Origin: Streptacidiphilus sp. 4-A2 | GTDB taxonomy: Bacteria; Actinomycetota; Actinomycetes; Streptomycetales; Streptomycetaceae | DNA: 64,000 nt | Direction of reading: 5' to 3' | Assembly (NCBI GenBank): GCA_014284505.1 | Contig: JAAFYY010000001.1 | Span: forward strand, 6,187,845-6,251,844 | Part shown: piece after piece, positions 37,709 to 47,033 of the stretch | Position numbering within the stretch: position 1 is the first letter of the stretch | How the letters are laid out: every line of letters begins with the position of its first letter | Program-made: the position numbers and the translations under genes | Notes under the pieces: model-generated | The model's input: the letters and a program-made list of their open reading frames with translations, nothing else | Databases searched by the model: none | What the model was told of the DNA's origin: nothing

Positions 37709-38669
37709 ATGCCGCGTACCGAAACCAACCGGGCAGAGCCCGTGACGCACCGGGTGGAGCTGGCGCCCGACCGGGCCGGGCACCGGATAGAACTGGAGTA
37801 CCAGACCTTCGGCAGTCCCGAGGATCCCACCCTGCTGCTGGTGATGGGGCTGGGTGCGCAGCTGCTCGGCTGGCGGCGCGGGTTCTGCGAACTGCTGGCC
37901 GACCGCGGTTTCCAGGTGGTGCGGTACGACAACCGCGACAGCGGGCGGTCCACCTTCCTGGACGGCGGCCCGGAGCCGGATCTGGGCGCGATCTTCGGCG
38001 GCGACCCCGGCAGCGCCCCCTACCTGCTGAGTGACATGGCCCTGGACGCAATCGGGCTGCTGGACGCGCTCGGCGTCGACCGGGCACACATCGTCGGGGC
38101 GTCGCTGGGCGGGATGATCGCCCAGCAGCTCGTCATCGACCACCCCGGACGGGCACTCAGCCTGTGCTCGATCATGTCCCGGCCCGGTGACGGCGTCAGC
38201 GGCGACTCGACGCCCGAGGCCGGGGCCGCCATGAGCGCGCCGCGCCCGCAGGAACGGGCGGAGGCGATCGAGACAGGCATCGGCATCTGGCGGATCATCG
38301 GATCTCCCGACTATCCGGAGGACGAGGCCGAGCTGCGGGCCTATGTCACCGAGGCGCACGACCGGTGCAGCCGCAGGGACGGCGTCGCCCGGCAGCTGGC
38401 GGCCATCTTCGCCTCGCCGGACCGGACTCAGGGCCTGGGCCGGGTAACCGCACCGACGCTGGTGCTGCACGGCGAGGCGGACCCGCTGATCGGCCGCAGC
38501 GGCGGGGAGGCCACCGCCCGCCGCGGTGCCGGGCGCGGAACTGCTGCTGCTGCCCGGCATGGGGCACGACGTGCCGAAGCAGCTGTGGCCGGTGGTCGTC
38601 GACGCGCTGGTCGCCAACACCGCACGGGCCGAGGAGGGCGCAGAGGCCGCCGAGGCACCGCCGACCTGA
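37709..38669 (+). CDS. Alpha/beta hydrolase (RdmC/EstB-like), one frameshift
   Basis: About 320 codons. The strand LLLVMGLGAQLLGWRRGFC holds the oxyanion region, and VVRYDNRDSGRST is a signature of the RdmC-like esterase group. The nucleophile elbow is IVGASLGGMIAQQL, the acid is in LVLHGEADPLIG and the His in PGMGHDVPKQLW. A lost base near 38515 separates the last 50 codons. ATG at 37709 is preferred over 37691 because of the GGAG just upstream, though spacing is tight. The group includes methylesterases of polyketide pathways, but no such pathway is nearby, so a housekeeping esterase is more likely. Confidence 0.85.
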
Positions 38670-39049
38670 CCGGGCGCCACCCGGCCCGGCTCAGAGCCGA
38701 GGCCAGGCCGGGCCCGGGCCCGGGGCCGGACCCGGGCCGGGACAGACTCTGGGACCCGGCTCCGGCCCGGGCGTGTCGCGGACTGCCAATTGCCTGTCCG
38801 CACCGCCAGGGCGGCCAGGGCAGCAGGGAGCGGCAGCAGGTGCAACCAGCCTGGCTTTCCGACTGCCTGACGGATCATCCCCAGGGGTGATCCGACCCCG
38901 ATAGATGTTTACCGGCTCTTCTCGCCGGGTACCCAGTTTCTGATGGGCTGAATCCGCTTGTCTATCGGCGCGGGCAGCCGTCGGAGCCGCTGCGCGTCAG
39001 GACTCTTGCAGCTCAGGGCAGTTGCGGTACAGGTTCAGGGCGGTACCGG
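38670..39049. other. Convergent intergenic region with GC-rich simple repeats
   Basis: 380 bp without a gene. 38695-38770 is built of GGCCGGGCCC-like units that can form several hairpins and probably ends transcription from both sides. At 39013-39060 CAGGGCAGT/CAGGGCGGTACCGG occurs three times with small changes, ending at the anti-sigma stop codon. Confidence 0.6.
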
Positions 39050-39484
39050 TCAGGGCAGTACCGGGTGGACGGCCACCGGCCAGCTCATCCTGATCAGACC
39101 GCCGTCCTCGTCGCTGCCGATCTCTAGGTCGTCCACCAGGCCGCTGATGACAGCAAGCCCCATCGCGGCCTCGGCCGCGTCGTCGACCGCTGCGGCGCCG
39201 TCAACAGGGTGGTACTGGTCTGCGGCGTGCTTACCGCCGACACCATCGCCGATCTCGATCACGAACCGTTTCTCCTGCTCGATGAGTTTCACCCGAACGG
39301 GTTCATCGAGCTGGTGGCGACGGTGCAGTCCGACCGCGCGTGAACATGCTTCACCTACGGCGAGGCGGACCTCGTCGAGGACGGATTCGTCTACTCCCGC
39401 CCTACGGGCGACGGCGGCGGCGACGAGCCGCGCGGTCCGTACGTGCTCTGGCAGAGCACTGAATCGGAGTTCGACGGTGGCCAT
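39050..39484 (-). CDS. RsbW-like ATP-binding protein, anti-sigma partner of BldG
   Basis: A 144-residue protein with the HATPase fold of anti-sigma kinases: MATVELRFSALPEHVRTARL, VLDEVRLAVGEACSRAVGLH (N-box region), FVIEIGDGVGG (G1 box) and MGLAVISGLVDDL (G2 region). In classical RsbW the N box reads EAxxNA, but here the Asn position is Arg (EACSRA), so kinase activity is doubtful. It follows bldG with a 97-bp gap containing a hairpin. In Streptomyces the homologue of this gene binds BldG; which sigma factor it holds cannot be read here. It ends in a repeat (39013-39060). Confidence 0.88.
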   Translation of the reverse strand: MATVELRFSALPEHVRTARLVAAAVARRAGVDESVLDEVRLAVGEACSRAVGLHRRHQLDEPVRVKLIEQEKRFVIEIGDGVGGKHAADQYHPVDGAAAVDDAAEAAMGLAVISGLVDDLEIGSDEDGGLIRMSWPVAVHPVLP

Positions 39485-39517
39485 GGCTCCCCTCGAAGGT
39501 TGCTTTCTCCGGACCGG

Positions 39518-39547
39518 CCCGGGGCCTCAAGTCACTGGGGCCCCGGG
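39518..39547 (-). terminator. Hairpin between bldG and anti-sigma gene
   Basis: CCCGGGGCC and GGCCCCGGG pair over 9 bp around a 12-nt loop in the bldG-to-anti-sigma gap. A partial terminator here would let bldG be made in excess over its partner, in line with the known monocistronic and bicistronic bldG transcripts. Confidence 0.65.
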
Positions 39548-39581
39548 ATGTCGCGATGACTGGCTCGACCTGCGAGGAAGG

Positions 39582-39923
39582 TCAGTCGGTCGCGGCGACG
39601 GCCTCGTCCACGGAACCGTGGATGGGGAACACCTTGGTGAGCCCGGTGATACGGAAAATCTTGAGGATGCGCTCCTGGTTGCAGACCAGACGCAGCGAAC
39701 CCTCGTGGGCGCGTACCCGCTTGAGCCCGCCGACAAGCACTCCCAGTCCGGTCGAGTCCAGGAAGTCAACGCCTTCCATGTCCACGATCAGGTGGTAGTG
39801 ACCCTCATTGACGAGTTCGACAAGCTGCTCACGCAGCTTCGGGGCGGTGTACACATCGATCTCGCCCCCCACCTCGACGACCGTGCGGTCGCCAACGGTA
39901 CGGGTCGACAGGGACAGGTCCAC
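39582..39923 (-). CDS. bldG: Anti-sigma factor antagonist BldG
   Basis: A 113-residue STAS protein. GTG at 39921-39923 with GGAGG upstream gives VDLSLSTRTVGDRTVVEVGG, and the phosphorylation loop reads MEGVDFLDSTGLGVLVGG, with Ser at about residue 57. The sequence agrees almost throughout with Streptomyces BldG as I remember it, which is needed for aerial growth and antibiotic production. Unphosphorylated BldG sequesters anti-sigma factors. It is divergent from the helicase gene; 39924-40106 holds both promoters. This is the best marker that the organism is a morphologically complex actinomycete. Confidence 0.96.
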   Translation of the reverse strand: MDLSLSTRTVGDRTVVEVGGEIDVYTAPKLREQLVELVNEGHYHLIVDMEGVDFLDSTGLGVLVGGLKRVRAHEGSLRLVCNQERILKIFRITGLTKVFPIHGSVDEAVAATD

Positions 39924-40106
39924 GGAACCTCCAGCACCTTGCTCTCGCGCCACCACATCCCGCTGGTGCGGGGCACGCTGCCGCGATGGCATCGTTGCGA
40001 ATCTTGGCCGACGGTGGGGCAGGTACCCCGATGCACGGCCGCGATGGCATTCAACCACTTACGACCAGGGCAGCACGACGCCTTAGGACGAATCTCCATC
40101 GCTCTG

Positions 40107-42487
40107 ATGACAGACTTGGTCCCGATGAAGCCGCTCCCGGACTCGCCCGCGACCGTCCTCTCCAGGCTATCGGAAGCCGGAGGACGGCAAGATCGGCTCA
40201 CCCATACGGAGCACATCCCGAGTCGGGCGGCCCGCTTCGCCGAGTGGCCCGAGGGGATCCGGCCGGAGGTACTGGCGGCCGTACGGGGCATAGGCATCGA
40301 CCAGCCATGGACACATCAGGCAAAAGCGGCAAACCTCGCAATGAGTGGCAAAAGTGTGGTTATTGCCACAGGTACCGCCTCGGGCAAGTCGCTCGGCTAT
40401 CTGGCCCCCGTCCTCAGCGACCTGCTGACCGGCACCGAGGCCGCGAACGGGCGCGGCGCCACCTGCCTGTACCTGTCCCCCACCAAGGCCCTCGCCGCCG
40501 ACCAGCTGCGCCGCACGGGCGAGTTGCGCCAGGCCGCCGACGGCGCGCTGGCCCGGGTGCGGGCCGCCGCCTACGACGGTGACACTCCGTTCGAAGAGCG
40601 CGAATGGGTACGCCAGTACGCCTCTCTGGTGCTGACCAACCCGGACATGCTGCACCGCGGAATCCTGCCCGCCCATGCCCGCTGGGCCTCCTTTCTGCGC
40701 GCGCTGCGCTATGTGGTCATCGACGAGTGCCACAGCTACCGGGGCGTGTTCGGGTCGCATGTCGCCCAGGTGCTGCGCAGGCTGCGCCGAGTCTGCGCCC
40801 GCTACGGGGCCGAACCGGTGTTCCTGCTGGCCTCGGCCACCTCCGCCGAGCCGGGGCTGACCGCGGGCCGGCTCACCGGCCTGCCGGTCACCGAGGTGAC
40901 CGACGACGGCTCGCCGCGCGGCGAAACGGTGTTCGCCCTGTGGGAGCCGCCGCTCACCGAACTCCACGGCGAGCAGGGCGCCCCGGTACGCCGCTCGGCC
41001 ACCGCCGAGGCCGCCGACCTGCTGACCGACCTGGTGCTGGACCGGATCAGGACGGTGGCCTTCGTCCGCTCCCGGCGCGGCGCGGAACTGCTGGCGGTGA
41101 TCGCCCAGGACCGGCTGACCGAGGCAGCCGGATCCGAGACCGCCCGGCGGGTCGCCGCCTACCGGGGCGGATACCTGCCCGAGGAACGCCGGGCGATCGA
41201 ACGCGCGCTGCACTCCGGCCGGCTGCTCGGTCTGGCCTCGACCAGCGCGCTGGAACTGGGCGTCGACGTCTCCGGCCTGGACGCGGTGCTGCTGGCGGGA
41301 TACCCCGGAACCCGCTCCTCCCTGTGGCAGCAGGCCGGACGCGCGGGACGCGGCGGCCAGGGCGCGCTGGCGGTCCTCATCGCCCGCGACGACCCACTGG
41401 ACACCTACCTGGTGCACCACCCGACTCGCTGTTCCGCCAGCCGGTCGAGTCGACCGTGCTGGACCCCGACAACCCCTATGTGCTGGCACCGCACCTGTGC
41501 GCGGCCGCCGCCGAACTCCCGCTCACCGAGCCCGACCTGGACCTCTTCGGCCCCTCCAGCCGGGTGCTGCTGCCGCAGCTGGAGCGGCGCGGGATGCTCC
41601 GGCACCGTGAGGGCGACGGCCGGAGCGCCGGGAGCTGGTTCTGGACCCGGCGTGAGCGGGCCGCGGACAGCGTGGACATCCGCGGGTCCGGCGGGGCACC
41701 GGTACGCGTCGTAGAGGCCGACACAGGCCGTCTGCTGGGCACGGTGGACGCCGCCTCCGCGCACACCGCCGTCCACACCGGCGCCGTCCACCTGCACCAG
41801 GGCCGCAGCTACCTGGTCCGGGAGCTCGACCTGGAGGAGGCCGTGGCGCTGGTCGAGCCGGCCGACCCCCCGTACAGCACCGTCGCCCGGGACACCACCG
41901 CGATCCGGGTCCTGGGTACGGACAGCGAGGTGAAGTGGGGCGACGCCCGGCTCTGCTTCGGCTCGGTCGAGGTCACCAACCAGGTGGTGTCCTACCTCAA
42001 GCGGCGCCTGGTCACCGGCGAGATCCTCGGCGAGACCAAGCTCGACCTGCCGCCGCGGACCCTGCGCACCCGGGCCGTGTGGTGGTGCGTGACCGAGGAG
42101 CAGCTCGACGCGGCCGGGCTGCTGCCCGAGGAGCTGCCCGGCGCGGCCCACGCCGCCGAGCACGCCTCCATCGGTCTGCTGCCGCTGTTCGCGACCTGCG
42201 ACCGCTGGGACATCGGCGGCGTGTCCGTCCCGCTGCACCCGGACACCGGGCTGCCCACCGTCTTCGTCTACGACGGCCACCCCGGCGGGGCAGGCTTCGC
42301 CGAGCGCGGCTTCCAGCGGGCCCGCCCCTGGCTCAGCGCCACCCTGGCCGCGATCACCGCCTGCGAGTGCGAACGCGGCTGCCCGTCGTGTATCCAGTCC
42401 CCCAAGTGCGGCAACGGGAACGATCCGCTGGACAAGGCGGGCTCGGTCGGACTGCTGACCCTGCTGCTCGCCGGGGCGCCCGCGTAG
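40107..42487 (+). CDS. DEAD/DEAH-box helicase with DUF1998 (MrfA/Hrq1-like), one frameshift
   Basis: About 794 codons. Motif I is ATGTASGKSLGYLAP, motif Ia YLSPTKALAADQL, motif II VVIDECHSYRG (DECH), motif III LASATSAEP, and motif VI QQAGRAGRGGQG. The C-terminal DUF1998 part has the four-Cys cluster CECERGCPSCIQSPKCG near the end. Bacterial MrfA and yeast Hrq1 have this plan and act in repair of DNA damage such as mitomycin adducts; a similar role is inferred. One base is lost near 41427. ATG at 40107 or 40125. The gene is divergent from bldG, as in other Streptomyces, and its 3' end overlaps an antisense TadG-like frame. Confidence 0.9.
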
Positions 42488-42986
42488 GGCGCGGTGGAGA
42501 GCGGGCCGGCTCTGGCCCGGCCGCGTGCGGGCGGCAGCCCGGCGAACAGCCCGTCGGGCCCGGCCAGCGGCGACTCGACCGCGACCAGCACCGAGTCACG
42601 CTCGGCGTCGCTGCTCAGCACGCACGAGGTCAGCTCGGCTCGCTGGGCGGCGGCGACCCGTACGGCCTCGGCGCAGGCCCCGGCCGGATCCACCAGCATC
42701 CGATCCGCCGCGGCCAGCGCGGCCAGATCCGCCGCAGACTCCGCCCGGTGCCGGGCAGCGACCGCGGCCGCCAGACCGAGCACCGCCACCAGCGCGCAGC
42801 CGACCAGCATCAGCAGCGCGACCAGCCAGACCGAGGCGGACCCGGCCTGCGAATCCCGGGGGGGGCGGTCGGCGGGACCGTTTTGGGCGGGGCCGTTTTG
42901 GGCGGGGGCATTTGGGGCGGGGCGTTGTCGGGTGGGGCCTTGTCGGGTGGGGCCTTGTCGGGTGGGGCCTTGTCGGGTGGGGGCAT
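42268..42986 (-). CDS. TadE/TadG-like secreted protein with PPDKA repeats, frameshifted
   Basis: ATG at 42984-42986 overlaps the previous stop (TGATG). The start MPPPDKAPPDKAPPDKAPPD is a Pro-rich repeat encoded by 15-bp tandem units. After a frame break in a run of eight G (42858-42865) comes GSASVWLVALLMLVGCALVA, the single N-terminal helix of Rv3654c-like TadG proteins, then AARHRAESAADLAALAAADR, the usual block. No stop follows where expected, and the frame runs about 220 bp antisense into the helicase gene; the true C-terminus may be nearer 42490. It is the last gene of the Tad operon, and its product is likely a minor pilin or assembly protein. Confidence 0.65.
42925..42984. repeat. 15-bp tandem array in the TadG-like gene start
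   Basis: Four head-to-tail copies of TTGTCGGGTGGGGCC (last one truncated) encode repeated PPDKA/APPD units. The 15-bp length keeps the reading frame. Confidence 0.9.
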
Positions 42987-43359
42987 CAGGGATCGCCTCC
43001 CTCGCGCAGTGCCGAGGCCGAGCCGGAGACCTGGAGCGAGAGCAGACCGCCCAGCCGACCCGGGCCGTGCGAGTGCGCGGAGACCACCACCCGGATCTCC
43101 TGGCCGTGCTCGCTGACCGCCACCACCGCCCCTGGGGAGCGGTGGCGTGGGCGGCGGCCAGCACCTGCGCCGGCGAATCACCCCGGGAGGCGGCCCGGGC
43201 CGCCTCCCGGGCAGCGTCCAGACAGCGGATCTGCGCCGCACCCACCAGCACCGCCCACGCCAGTACCGCCGTCAGCGCCACCAGCACGGGCAGCAGTACC
43301 GCTGTCTCCGCCGTCACGAACCCGCCCTCGGCCCGCGCCCAGCGCCCCTCAGACGGCAC
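42986..43359 (-). CDS. TadE-like pseudopilin, one frameshift
   Basis: About 125 codons. GTG at 43357-43359, overlapping the previous gene by 11 bp, gives VPSEGRWARAEGGFVTAETA, then LLPVLVALTAVLAWAVLVGA, a single helix after the GFVTAE processing-like site (G-x4-E pattern of type IV pilins). QIRCLDAAREAARAASRGD follows, a standard TadE block. One lost base near 43137 leads to AVVAVSEHGQEIRVVVSAHS and the end. The Rv3655c homologue in mycobacteria occupies the same slot. It should be a minor subunit of the Flp pilus. Confidence 0.78.
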
Positions 43360-43696
43360 CGAGCGCCCGCTCGATCAGCCCGGAGATGGCGGCCGACACG
43401 GCCCCGCTGGTCACGACCTTGTACAGCAGCGCGGCGAAGCCGCAGGCCGCCACCGTGCCCACGGCGTACTCGGCCGTGGTCATCCCGGCGTCGGCCGGGT
43501 GGCGGCCGAGACGGCAGCGGGCCAGGTGCCGCAGATGCACCAGCCAGGCGTAGGCCACCGCGCCGACCAGCAGCGGCACCGACCTCAGCCGGCGCAGGAA
43601 CAGCGCGCCGAGCGGGGCGGTTCGGAGTGCGGTGGAGGGAGCGGCGGAGGCGGGGGGCCTCGGCGGCGTGGGCAGGGGGCAGGAGGCAGCACTCAT
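43349..43696 (-). CDS. DUF4244 protein, Flp-type pilin candidate
   Basis: A 115-residue protein with ATG at 43694-43696 and GGAG upstream. The segment DAGMTTAEYAVGTVAACGFA is a class III signal: cleavage after Gly would leave MTTAEY, with Glu at position 5 of the mature protein and a hydrophobic helix. This is the Flp/Rv3656c pattern, preceded by a long cytoplasmic leader of about 70 residues that is usual in Streptomyces DUF4244 proteins. It should be the main subunit of the Tad pilus. It overlaps the next gene by 11 bp. Confidence 0.85.
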   Translation of the reverse strand: MSAASCPLPTPPRPPASAAPSTALRTAPLGALFLRRLRSVPLLVGAVAYAWLVHLRHLARCRLGRHPADAGMTTAEYAVGTVAACGFAALLYKVVTSGAVSAAISGLIERALGAV

Positions 43697-43797
43697 GATC
43701 ACTCCAGGGGTTGGGCCCGCAGAGATGCGGGCACGGGATGGAAAGAGCTTTGGCAGGTTCTGACCTGATTTGACGGGAAGGAACAGGGCCGCGGAGT

Positions 43798-44645
43798 TCA
43801 GTTGTGGGCCAGGAAGCTGCCGGCCAGGCCGGTGACCACCGGGACCACTCCCAGAGCAGCACGAATGCCGGGAGGAAGCACAGCCCGAGCGGAGCCGTGG
43901 CCAGTACCCCTGCTCTTCGTGCCCGCCCCTGGGCGGCGGTGGCCGCTTCGGCACGGCAGCCCTCGGCCAGCCGGGCGAGACCGGCCGCGGGCGGGGCACC
44001 ACTGGAGCTGGCCCGGACCAGGCAGCGGCCCAGCGGCGCGAGCACCGGATCCGCGCCGAAGCGGGCCCAGCTCTCCTCGGCGTCAGCACCCATCCGCAGA
44101 TCGGCCGCCACCTCCGTGAGCCGGGCCGCCATCGGCGCGCCGATGGCGGACGCGACCGCCTCGGCCGCCGTGGCCGGTGCGCACCAGGAAGCCAGGCAAC
44201 CGGCCAACAGGTCCGCGGTCAGCGGCAGCTGGGCCCGCAGCGCCACCGCCTCGGCAGCCGCCCGCCGTTGCTCGGCCGACGGCGGATCCGGCAGCCGGCG
44301 GAAGCCGATCGCCGCCGCCAGCACTCCGGCGACCAGTCCGGGCACGCCCTCCAGGGAGGCCGCGATCCCGGCTCCGAGCAGCAGCGCCGCCACTGACCGG
44401 AGAGCAACCGGCGGTAGCGCGGAGCGCGGCGGTCCGGCCCGGACCGGAGCCCGCAGTCTGCGATGCCGCCCGGAACCCCAGACCCTTCCCCAGGCCCGGG
44501 GCGGGCCCAGCGGCAATCCAAGCGTCCGGGCCCTCGCTCCCGCACGGCGTCCGGCCAGCGCTCGCAGCCCACCCAGCAGCAGCCCACCCAGCAGGGCCAC
44601 CAGGGCCGCGCCCGCCGACAGCGCCGCCCACCAGGGCGCGTTCAT
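43798..44645 (-). CDS. tadC: TadC-like type II secretion F-domain protein, one frameshift
   Basis: About 283 codons. ATG at 44643-44645 after GGGAGG gives MNAPWWAALSAGAALVALLG. The cytoplasmic T2SSF domain reads AQLPLTADLLAGCLASW, RMGADAEESWARFGADPVLA and RCLVRASSSGAPPAAGLARL, and is followed by two C-terminal helices (AGVLATAPLGLCFLPAFVLL). One lost G near 43855 separates the last 15 codons (VVPVVTGLAGSFLAHN). With TadB it forms the membrane platform for the pilus ATPase TadA. Confidence 0.85.
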
Positions 44646-44692
44646 CAATCCGCCTCCCTTCTGCTGCTCCTGTCCGGCCGCACAGCGCCGCG

Positions 44693-45711
44693 CTACCCGG
44701 CGAGTTCCGCGCTGCGGGCAATGCGACCTGTCCACACGATTCCGGCGCACTCCAGCAGCGCGCCCAGAGCCAGGCAGACCAGGCCCACCGAGGTGTGCAG
44801 CAGCACCCGCAGCGGATCCGCGCCCAGTCCGGCCCCGAGCAGCAGCCCGAACAGCGGTAGCGCGGCCAGCAGGGCAGCGGTCGACCGGGCTCCCGCCAGC
44901 TCCGCCCGCACGGTCTCGCGCAGAGCGCCCTCCGCCCGCAGCCCCTCGGCGACGCGGTCCAGCCCCGCAGCCAGCCCCGCCCCGCTGGACGAAGCCACCT
45001 GCCAGCAGGCCGCGATCCCCGCCGCGCCCTCGGCACCGGGCGACTCCGCGATGGTCCGGAAGGCCTGCGGCACCGACCCGCCGTAGCGCACAGCGGCCAG
45101 CAGTACGGCCCCGTCCAGCTGCCCGGCGCCCGCCGGTGGCGAGGCCGACGCCTTCGCGGCCATCAGCTCGCCGCCCACCACTTCCGCGGCCTGCTGCGGG
45201 GTGGCGCCCGTACGCAACTCCCCGCCAGCGCCGCGCAGAGGGCGGCCACGGCAAGGCGGCGCTGCTCCCGCTCCCGGGCCTGGTGTCTGCGCACACGCAG
45301 CCGTATCGCGGGGAGGACTGCGCCCGCCGCCAGGGCGGCCACCAGCGGGGAGCGGGTCGGCCAGGCGGCGAGCAGGCCGAGCGGCAGCAGCAGTAGCTCG
45401 GGCGGCGGCTGGACCCGACGGCGGTGCAGCCCGCGCCGGAGCCGGCGGCGCAGCCGCCGCACGACGCCGGGTCGGGCGGCGCGCCCGGCTCCGCGGCCGT
45501 TTCGGCGCGCGCCCGGTGAGCCCCGGTCAGCCGCTCGCCGACTGTGTGGGAAGAGCCGATTCCTCCGGCGCGTCCCGGTGTCGATGCTGCTCAGGGTCCA
45601 GGCGGCCCAACCGAGCAGGCACAGGGCCAGCCCGGCCGCGGTCACCTGCATCACCTGCGTCGGCGCCCGCAGTACCCCCGCGAGTGCTCCCCATGCGTTG
45701 ATCACGTGCAT
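44693..45711 (-). CDS. tadB: TadB-like type II secretion F-domain protein, one frameshift
   Basis: About 340 codons. ATG at 45709-45711 gives MHVINAWGALAGVLRAPTQV and an N-terminal helix, then a strongly basic stretch and two helices. The F domain (LAALCAALAGELRTGATPQQ, restored across one lost base near 45219, then QASS-type GIAACWQVASSSGAGLAAGL) is followed by two C-terminal helices (ALLAALPLFGLLLGAGLG). It partners TadC in the inner-membrane platform. 45712-45812 contains four 13-bp units starting CTGTT, lying after the TadA stop. Confidence 0.82.
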
Positions 45712-45739
45712 GCCGCTTACCCCTGTCGCTTTCATCGGT

Positions 45740-45791
45740 CTGTTCGTAAGACCTGTTGGCATGAGCTGTTCGTACGGCCTGTTCGCTGAGC
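45740..45791. repeat. 13-bp degenerate tandem array after the TadA stop
   Basis: CTGTT recurs at 45740, 45753, 45766 and 45779 with exactly 13-bp spacing, as CTGTTCGTAAGAC, CTGTTGGCATGAG, CTGTTCGTACGGC and CTGTTCGCTGAGC. It lies between tadA and tadB, about 20 bp past the tadA stop. Confidence 0.75.
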
Positions 45792-45812
45792 TCGGGTGCT
45801 CGGCGCGGGCGC

Positions 45813-47033
45813 TCAGCGCGGCTGTTCGGCCGGTAGCACTCGGGAGCCGCTCCGGCCGCACATGGCGGCCAGGCGGTCCCAGCCGCTGCCTGGACGCATT
45901 CCGCCGTCGGGTGTGAACCGCACCGCGGGCTCGGTGTCGACCAGGCCGTCCGCCGCCCGCCGGAGCAGCCGCACCTCGGCCACCCGCCGCAGCCCGTCGC
46001 CGTCCCGGGCCAGGTGGACGACGACGTCCAGCGCGGCTGCCAACTGGCTGTGCAGCGCGGCCCGGTCGAGACCGGCCGACGAGGCCAGCGCCTCCAGCCG
46101 GGCCGGAACATCGGCCGCCGCATTGGCGTGGACCGTGCCACAGCCACCCTCGTGACCGGTGTTCAGCGCGGCGAGGAAGTCGACGACCTCGGCGCCCCTG
46201 ACCTCGCCGACCACCAGCCGGTCCGGGCGCATCCGCAGCGCCTGCCGGACCAGCTCCCGCAGCTCGACCAGCCCCGCCCCCTCCTGGTTGGCCGGGCGGC
46301 CCTCCAGCCGGACCACATGCGGATGGTCGGGGCGCAGCTCCGCGGAGTCCTCGACCACGACCAGCCGCTCCCCCGGGCCTACCAGGCCGAGCAGCGCCGC
46401 CAGCAGCGTGGTCTTGCCGGTTCCGGTGCCCCCGCTCACCACATAGGACAGCCGGGAGCTGACCAGGGCCCGCAGCAGCGCGGCGCCCCGCTCCGGGACC
46501 GACCCGGCGCGCACCAGCTCCGGCAGGGTGAACGGCCTTGCCCGGCTGACCCGCAGGGAGATGTGGGTGCAGCCGACGGCGACCGGCGGCAGCACCGCGT
46601 GCAGCCTGGTCCCGTCGGGCAGCCGGGCGTCGGCCCACGGGCGGGCGTCGTCGAGTCTGCGCCCGGCGGCGGTGGCCAGTCGCTGGGCGAGCCGCCGCAC
46701 AGCCTGCTGGTCCTCGAAGCGGACGCCGGTCGCCCGTTCGAGGCCGCCGCCGCGATCCACCCACACCTCGTCCGGTCCGTTCACCAGGACATCGGTCACG
46801 GCCGGGTCGGCGAGCAGGGTGTCCAGCGGCCCGGCGCCGACCATCTCCGACCGCAGTTGCCGTACCAGCTCCGTGACTTCGGTCGAACCGTAGGGATGTC
46901 CCTGCGCGCGCAGGGCCGCGGCGACCTCGGTGGTGCCCGGGGCGGCCCCGGCCTCGGCCAGCCGCAGCCGCACGGTGTCCACCAGGGCCTCGCGCTGGCG
47001 CCGGCCGACCGGGGAGCGGCCGAGGGTGTTCAT
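45813..47033 (-). CDS. tadA: TadA/CpaF-type pilus assembly ATPase
   Basis: A 406-residue intact GspE-family ATPase. ATG at 47031-47033 overlaps the cpaE-like stop (ATGA). Walker A is VVSGGTGTGKTTLLAALLG, the Asp box VVVEDSAELRPDHPHV, Walker B RMRPDRLVVGEVRG and the His box NTGHEGGCGTVHAN. The N-terminal TadA domain reads MVGAGPLDTLLADPAVTDVL and VNGPDEVWVDR. Hexamers of this family power assembly of Flp pili. Its order, cpaE-tadA-tadB-tadC-pilin, matches Rv3660c-Rv3656c in mycobacteria. Confidence 0.95.
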   Translation of the reverse strand: MNTLGRSPVGRRQREALVDTVRLRLAEAGAAPGTTEVAAALRAQGHPYGSTEVTELVRQLRSEMVGAGPLDTLLADPAVTDVLVNGPDEVWVDRGGGLERATGVRFEDQQAVRRLAQRLATAAGRRLDDARPWADARLPDGTRLHAVLPPVAVGCTHISLRVSRARPFTLPELVRAGSVPERGAALLRALVSSRLSYVVSGGTGTGKTTLLAALLGLVGPGERLVVVEDSAELRPDHPHVVRLEGRPANQEGAGLVELRELVRQALRMRPDRLVVGEVRGAEVVDFLAALNTGHEGGCGTVHANAAADVPARLEALASSAGLDRAALHSQLAAALDVVVHLARDGDGLRRVAEVRLLRRAADGLVDTEPAVRFTPDGGMRPGSGWDRLAAMCGRSGSRVLPAEQPR

